Shown here piece by piece: positions 62,964-64,000 of a stretch of 64,000 nucleotides of DNA (the first letter of the stretch is position 1; every line of letters starts with the position of its first letter). Source of the stretch: Calliopsis andreniformis (Eukaryota; Arthropoda; Insecta; Hymenoptera; Andrenidae). The notes beneath the pieces are model-generated. The model made no database searches and was not told the DNA's origin. It worked only from the letters and a program-made list of their open reading frames with translations. A program made the translations under genes and the position numbers. The DNA lies in assembly GCF_051401765.1 (NCBI RefSeq), contig NC_135073.1:8556001-8620000 (forward strand), written 5' to 3'.

Positions 62964-64000
62964 AAAATCAGAATGAGACTTCCCTTCAAATTTTCTGCAT
63001 TTGCAGCTTGAAAGATTGTATAACTAGTATCGTTTAGGATTTATTGTGGTTTGGAGAGAATACATCATGCAAAAGCATATGCTTTCGTATAATCTTATAG
63101 AGTGAGATTAATACTGTTGGAGAATTTTCAGTGGAAATATTGCTTGAAAAGTAGTAGACACTTTATTTGCAATTCAGCTGAAGTAACGTGAGACGTGAAG
63201 TGAAATTGTCAAATCAAAAATGTAAATACACATAAGTTGCTTGGTAAATAGTGAAGTAAAGTTCTTTGTAGAGTTTCGGGAGAATGTCAATAGAGAATCG
63301 TAGATAATGTGTAAATGTGAAGTCAATCTAAATTAAAACTTCAACTTTCCAATTTCCAAAATTGAAAACTAGATTTTCCAAAAATTAAGACTGATACATT
63401 CAAAGCAGTTAATTTGACCGACTCAGAATTTTGTCTAAAATTTACTCAACTCCTATATGACTACGTAGAAAATTAATGTTACCAATTCATTTTCTTCTCA
63501 TGACTTCCTTTTTAAATATATTTATATTAAATAAACGTGCATAATAAAAATTGTGAGTGAGTAGTTATAGCGTTAAAGCTTTCTGTCCCGAGGAATAAAT
63601 TAGCGCCTTTGATCAAAATTTCCTTATTGCCACCTCTCCGAATCTTCTTTCGCGCTACGCTCGGAGGCAAGTGCAAAATTACAACAATTTCCGGGTGCGG
63701 GAGTTAGCTAACTGGTCTGGCACCATCCCTTGTTCTAATTAGTTCGTCGGGAACATAAGTGTAGCGTGGTATCGCGTACACATTTCGCTCGCGTCGCACA
63801 CATTATCTACGGTTCTGTATTGAAGGCCGTGAGAGACTTTAAGCTAGTTTACAACCCTGGCTGGCGCAAGACGAGCCAGTCGTCCCGAGGTATGTGAAAA
63901 TTATGTGAACCTTCATGTACTCTCTGTGCGTATTAAACGCATGCACCCGTGAATAATTGTGTTAATTGCAAAGATGATGCGCAATACAATGTTGAAAGAA
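62964..64000. other. Probable intron and 5' region of the YGPP-repeat gene
   Basis: AT-rich to about 63.6 kb, then moderately CpG-rich. Contains the candidate ATGAAG exon at 63911-63916; no clear TATA box was seen beyond it. Confidence 0.4.
63911..63916 (-). CDS. Candidate first coding exon (ATGAAG) of the YGPP-repeat gene
   Basis: ATGAAG at 63916-63911 is followed by GTTCAC, a usable though weak donor. Joining it in phase 0 to the exon at 62961 gives MKTTITLLCILLIGQHAQA, a complete signal peptide, and a protein of about 1,049 residues. Chosen because the distal exon lacks an ATG and the phase fits. No other ATG with a donor in the correct phase was seen in 62.97-64.0 kb, but the true exon may lie outside the window. 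Confidence 0.35.

Overview
The window looks like nuclear DNA of an insect, most probably a hymenopteran such as a bee or ant. It is mostly AT-rich and gene-poor, with abrupt CpG-rich islands, intron-containing genes with GT/AG splice sites, TATA boxes and AATAAA poly(A) signals, and it encodes peritrophic-matrix and structural-type secreted proteins. There are no bacterial or organellar features. The order is inferred from base composition and gene style, not from a search.

Left part (1 to about 10.7 kb): no convincing gene. It holds a 35-bp-unit minisatellite ending in a hairpin (376-579), a small TA-flanked inverted-repeat element (5370-5594) and several CpG-rich islands, the largest at about 8.0-9.3 kb.

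Peritrophin cluster (10.8-22.1 kb, all minus strand): five tandem genes each encode a secreted protein of 86-101 residues with one chitin-binding CBM14 (peritrophin-A) domain. In all five, the first coding exon is only seven bases (ATGAAAG) and is spliced in phase 1 to one exon that encodes the rest. Upstream of each ATG is the same promoter module: a TATA box 82-91 bases from the ATG, and a GATA-type box (TATTTNNNNNYGATAAG) 57-62 bases further out. GATA factors drive midgut genes in insects, so the cluster probably supplies small peritrophic-matrix proteins to the gut. Two decayed promoter copies (about 11.3-11.4 kb and 23.5 kb) suggest that further members were lost. A relic of a transposase C-terminus lies between genes 3 and 4.

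Middle part (22.3-31.4 kb): a repeat-like block with strong nested stem-loops (22.47-23.18 kb), a second transposase PHD-finger relic (26.2 kb), an inverted copy of the 35-bp minisatellite (28.0 kb) and one probable terminal exon of an unrecognised cysteine-containing protein (31.0-31.3 kb).

Right part (31.4-59.8 kb): mostly gene desert with regularly spaced CpG-rich islands. These probably hold regulatory DNA or unrecognised 5' exons. There are only weak small-ORF and exon candidates. At 59.8-63.0 kb (minus strand) is a clear gene for a secreted, proline-rich protein of about 1,049 residues with YGPP/YGxP repeats, resembling cuticle or extracellular-matrix proteins. Its signal-peptide start codon lies in a separate upstream exon, tentatively at 63.9 kb.
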